Origin: CAYSUS01 sp964434165
Lineage (GTDB): Bacteria; Planctomycetota; Planctomycetia; Pirellulales; Thermoguttaceae
Reading direction: 5' to 3'
DNA: 64,000 nt
NCBI GenBank assembly: GCA_964434165.1
Contig: CAYSUS010000035.1
Location: 1-64,000, forward strand
Shown here: piece after piece, positions 61,221 to 64,000 of the stretch
Layout of the letters: each line of letters starts with the position of its first letter
Position numbering within the stretch: the stretch's first letter is position 1
The notes under the pieces: model-generated
What the model saw: the letters and a program-made list of their open reading frames with translations, nothing else
The model's database searches: none
What the model was told of the DNA's origin: nothing
Position numbers and translations under genes: made by a program

Positions 61221-62900
61221 ATGATGGACGAGCTCGCTCACAGCTCTTTGCGCGACAAGGTGGCCGTCGTCACGGGCGGCGCCAGCGGGATCGGCAGAGC
61301 GACTGCCTTGCGCCTGCTGCGGGAAGGGATGGCCGTCGTCGTCGGCGACATCAACCCCACGACGAGCGTGGAACTGGTCTCGCTCGCGCGGGAGCAGGGG
61401 GTAGGGCAGCGCCTCCGCCTGGTGCTGTGCGACGTGTCGGTGGAAGGAGACATGACGCGCCTGGTCCGCTTCGCCTGCGAGCAGTTCGGGCGACTCGACT
61501 GCATGGTGAACAATGCCTCCGTGCGCGGGGCGAGGGGCCCTCTGACCGGCGTCTCGGTCGATGATTGGGACCGAACGCAGGCGATCGTCCTGCGAAGCGT
61601 GTTTCTGGGCACGAAACACGCCGCCCTCGTCATGCGCGATCAGGCCGGGGGCGGATGCATCGTGAACGTCTCCGCAACCGCCGGATTGCGCGGGGGATGG
61701 GCGGCGGCCGCCTACTCCGCCGCCAAGGCAGGGGTGATCGGCCTGACGCGTTGTGCCGCAGCGGAGTTGGCCTCCACGCGCATCCGATGCAATGCGGTGG
61801 TGCCCGGGGCTGTCTCAACGCCCCGCGCGTTTCCGGAGCGTCACGGCGAGGACTCGAATCGGGTCCCGCTTGCGCGGCCGGAGCGGCCCGATTCCGGCGT
61901 CCCGGAGGACATCGCCGCGGTGGTGGCCTTTCTCGCCAGCGATGATGCCCGGTTCGTCGTCGGCCAGGAGATCGTCGCCGACGGGGGACGGGTCTCTTGC
62001 CGCAGCCGGGGGCACGTGTCCGATGAAGGCAGTTCCGGCGGGAACGCCACCGTCGAATGGACGCGCGCGGCGGGCCCCGGGAGCTTCGACTGGGGGACTT
62101 CGCAGGAGCGCGGTCCCGAGGCGAGCGCGGCCGACCTCGGGCTCGTCCTGAGCGGAGCTGGGGGCGGGGAAACCGCCCGGCCGCCGCGGCACGTCCTCAT
62201 CACGGGCGTCAGCCGGGGGCTCGGTTACGCCCTGGCCGAGCGAATGGTCGAGCTGGGGCACACGGTCAGCGGATGCGCTCGGTCCGCGGAAGCCATCGCC
62301 CGCCTGAACGCCCAGTGGGGCCGCCCGCATCGATTCGATGCGGTGGACGTGGCCGACGACCATCAGGTGGCCCAATGGAGCCGGCAGCTTCAGGAGGAAT
62401 CGCGCGTTCCTGATCTGCTGGTCAATGGCGCCGCCGTCGTGGGGAGCGAGCCGACGCAATTGTGGCGGCAGTCGCCGGAGAACTTCGAGCACGTCTTTCA
62501 GATCAACGTGTTTGGGATGGTGAACGTCCTGCGGCACTTCGTCCCGCTGATGCTCCGTCGGCTCCGCGGCGTCATCGTCAACTTCAGTTCGGGCTACGGA
62601 CGCGAGGCGGCACCGAAGACCGGGCCGTACTGCGCTTCCAAGTGGGCGGTTGAGGGTCTGACCCGGGTCCTGGCGAGCGAGCTCCCGGTGCAGAGAATGG
62701 CGGCGGTTTCGCTGCACCCCGGCATCGTGCACACGGAAACGATGGAGGGGGCTTTCGGCGAGTTCGCCGAGCGATACTCCAAGCCCGAGCGGTGGGCCAG
62801 GATCGCGGCCCCCTACCTGCTCAGCCTGGGCCCGGGGGACAACGGCCAGGCGCTCTCGGTGCCGGGGATGACCGCGTTTCGAGGGAAGAGGGGGGGCTGA
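61221..62900 (+). CDS. Tandem fusion of two short-chain dehydrogenase/reductase domains
   Basis: One 559-residue frame encodes two complete SDRs. Domain 1 (~9-257): TGGASGIG at 18-25, NNAS at 97-100, Ser151 and Tyr165-x3-Lys169 (YSAAK). Linker ~258-322 is Gly/Ser/Glu-rich. Domain 2 (~323-559): TGVSRGLG at 328-335, NGAA where NNAG is usual, FSSGYG and Tyr470-x3-Lys474 (YCASK). Both catalytic triads are present, so two successive NAD(P)-dependent reductions or oxidations are possible. A GTG in the linker could start the second domain alone. Next to an O-methyltransferase, this suggests tailoring of a secondary metabolite (inference). Confidence 0.9.
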   Translation: MMDELAHSSLRDKVAVVTGGASGIGRATALRLLREGMAVVVGDINPTTSVELVSLAREQGVGQRLRLVLCDVSVEGDMTRLVRFACEQFGRLDCMVNNASVRGARGPLTGVSVDDWDRTQAIVLRSVFLGTKHAALVMRDQAGGGCIVNVSATAGLRGGWAAAAYSAAKAGVIGLTRCAAAELASTRIRCNAVVPGAVSTPRAFPERHGEDSNRVPLARPERPDSGVPEDIAAVVAFLASDDARFVVGQEIVADGGRVSCRSRGHVSDEGSSGGNATVEWTRAAGPGSFDWGTSQERGPEASAADLGLVLSGAGGGETARPPRHVLITGVSRGLGYALAERMVELGHTVSGCARSAEAIARLNAQWGRPHRFDAVDVADDHQVAQWSRQLQEESRVPDLLVNGAAVVGSEPTQLWRQSPENFEHVFQINVFGMVNVLRHFVPLMLRRLRGVIVNFSSGYGREAAPKTGPYCASKWAVEGLTRVLASELPVQRMAAVSLHPGIVHTETMEGAFGEFAERYSKPERWARIAAPYLLSLGPGDNGQALSVPGMTAFRGKRGG

Positions 62901-62959
62901 ACGGAGCCGGTGGCCGCGGCGACCCGGTGTTCAGTAAGCCAGTCGCCTGGGGCGAGAGG

Positions 62960-64000
62960 TCAGCGTGAGATCGTCAGCGCCACGTGCGGACGGCCTCCCG
63001 CGTCGCCGAGCGGGAAGGTCAGGTCCTCGACCCTCCAGCCGTAGGCCGCCCTGAGTCGGATCCAGGGGCCGAACCGGTAGCGGAGCCCGACCCCCGTGCC
63101 GCTGATCGACTTGTACTGCTCCTCAAGAAGCAACGGCTCGGCGTTCTTCGCCCAGACCCCGCCCACGTCGAAGAACGCGAAGGCCTGGAACTCATCCTCG
63201 ACGGGGCGCACGGACCCGTACAGACGCGTCGTGCGCAGGTATCGGTGGAGACCGAGCGATTTGTAGCGCGTGGCCAGCTCGTTATCGACACACCATCCGG
63301 AGTCGCCGTTCAGCGAGTACGTGTCGAAGCCGCGCACGGAGCCCTCGCCGCCCAGTCCTATCGTTTCGATCGGAAGGAGACGCTCGTCCGCCCACTGGCC
63401 GCGGGCGAGGACGTTCCACTGCCATGTCTCTCCCAGGTAGCGGGTCGCGGTGACGGCCCCGGTCGCGTAAACATACTCGGCGCTTGCGCCGAATCGCAAC
63501 TGCTCGAACTGCTCCGTCTCGTTGTCGGCCGAGAATCCGCCGGGGCTCCAGAGCAGCTCCGTTTCCAGGGAAAGGAAGCCTTTGGGGTAAACGTAGGACT
63601 CCGTGTACCCGAAGGCCAGTTGGGCGATATCTGGCGAGGTCTGGCTGACAAGCAGGCCGCCGAAGTCGAGATTCGTGTTCGTCTCCTTGAAGTCGAATCC
63701 GAAGGTGAAACGTCTTTCGCGCCGGCTCGTTTCCCTGCTGTCCACGCACAACAGCTTGAGGTAGCGGAAGGAGGTCTGCCAAACGGCACCGTCCTGATTG
63801 AAGGGAGGCGGCAACGGCGACACCGTCGTGCCGTAGTACCCGTAGAGTGAGAGAAGGTCCCTGTTGTTGAAGGGAATGAGGTAAGAGCACGAATGGACCT
63901 GGACCTTCTGGAAATCCGGCGTCGCGAGGTAACTGTAGTTGAGCAGTTGGTCCATTCCGAACACGTTTCCGTGCGTCACGCCGAACTGCAACCGCTCGAT
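62960..64000 (-). CDS. TpsB-like outer-membrane transporter (ShlB/FhaC family), N-terminus beyond window
   Basis: The frame is open to the window end, and 347 residues are visible. They form the C-terminal beta-barrel of a two-partner secretion transporter: RRFTFGFDFKETNTNLDFGG, GEGSVRGFDTYSLNGDSGW (the VRGF/Y loop-L6 motif), FAFFDVGGVWAK and GVGLRYRFGPWIRLRAAYGW near the end. The final residues HVALTISR are a typical barrel-closing strand. The POTRA domains should lie in the missing part. The likely substrate is the TpsA protein at 57528, on the same strand but separated by plus-strand genes. Confidence 0.9.
   Translation of the reverse strand: MERLQFGVTHGNVFGMDQLLNYSYLATPDFQKVQVHSCSYLIPFNNRDLLSLYGYYGTTVSPLPPPFNQDGAVWQTSFRYLKLLCVDSRETSRRERRFTFGFDFKETNTNLDFGGLLVSQTSPDIAQLAFGYTESYVYPKGFLSLETELLWSPGGFSADNETEQFEQLRFGASAEYVYATGAVTATRYLGETWQWNVLARGQWADERLLPIETIGLGGEGSVRGFDTYSLNGDSGWCVDNELATRYKSLGLHRYLRTTRLYGSVRPVEDEFQAFAFFDVGGVWAKNAEPLLLEEQYKSISGTGVGLRYRFGPWIRLRAAYGWRVEDLTFPLGDAGGRPHVALTISR

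Overview
This 64 kb window is about two-thirds G+C with dense coding. It most likely comes from a member of the Planctomycetota, probably an uncultured lineage. Signs of this are a secreted sulfatase with a CAPTR site, a hydrazine-synthase-alpha-related (HzsA-related) protein with a discoidin domain and two haem motifs, a 3-keto-disaccharide hydrolase (DUF1080) protein, sialate-esterase-like proteins, FG-GAP/VCBS proteins and six PEP-CTERM-type proteins. Kdo genes and an Lpt-like protein point to an LPS-type outer membrane. I saw no rRNA, tRNA, CRISPR array, integrase or transposase.

Layout. 1-9 kb: secreted hydrolases and the HzsA-related cytochrome. 9.2-20.4 kb: a plus-strand exosortase locus in the order LuxR-type response regulator, exosortase, Wzz/BY-kinase, EpsI-like protein, 1421-residue TPR protein, membrane-fused spermidine-synthase-like protein. 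It closes with a perfect bidirectional terminator. 20.4-27.0 kb: six minus-strand exosortase substrates in two operons, all with VPAP or VPTP rather than VPEP sorting signals. 27.7-37.3 kb: a lipoprotein, an N-acetylneuraminate-lyase-like / sodium symporter / VCBS operon, a propeller-like protein and a sulfatase. 37.4-49.4 kb: an eight-gene minus-strand envelope operon (kdsD, kdsC, giant LptC/LptA-like protein, membrane protein, hpt, two GT4 glycosyltransferases, asparagine-synthase-like amidotransferase). 49.7-64 kb: class II aldolase, a secreted protein, a redox-dead flavoprotein homologue, a FliN-like orphan, a TPR protein, a TpsA exoprotein, an O-methyltransferase, a two-domain SDR fusion and a TpsB transporter that runs off the end.

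The most interesting signal is non-coding. A dyad, TTTCGC-N4-GCGAA or GCGCAA, occurs in phased arrays (about 20 bp within pairs, 30 bp between) upstream of both PEP-CTERM operons. In both it sits at the same distance from a TTGACA-N16-TAGGNT promoter. The same dyad lies upstream of the response regulator that opens the exosortase locus. This suggests one regulon joining sorting enzyme and substrates. The regulator has a receiver domain whose phosphoacceptor Asp is Glu, so control may not need phosphorylation.

Limits: everything was read by eye. Family names come from motif recognition without database searches, and the motif scan was not exhaustive.
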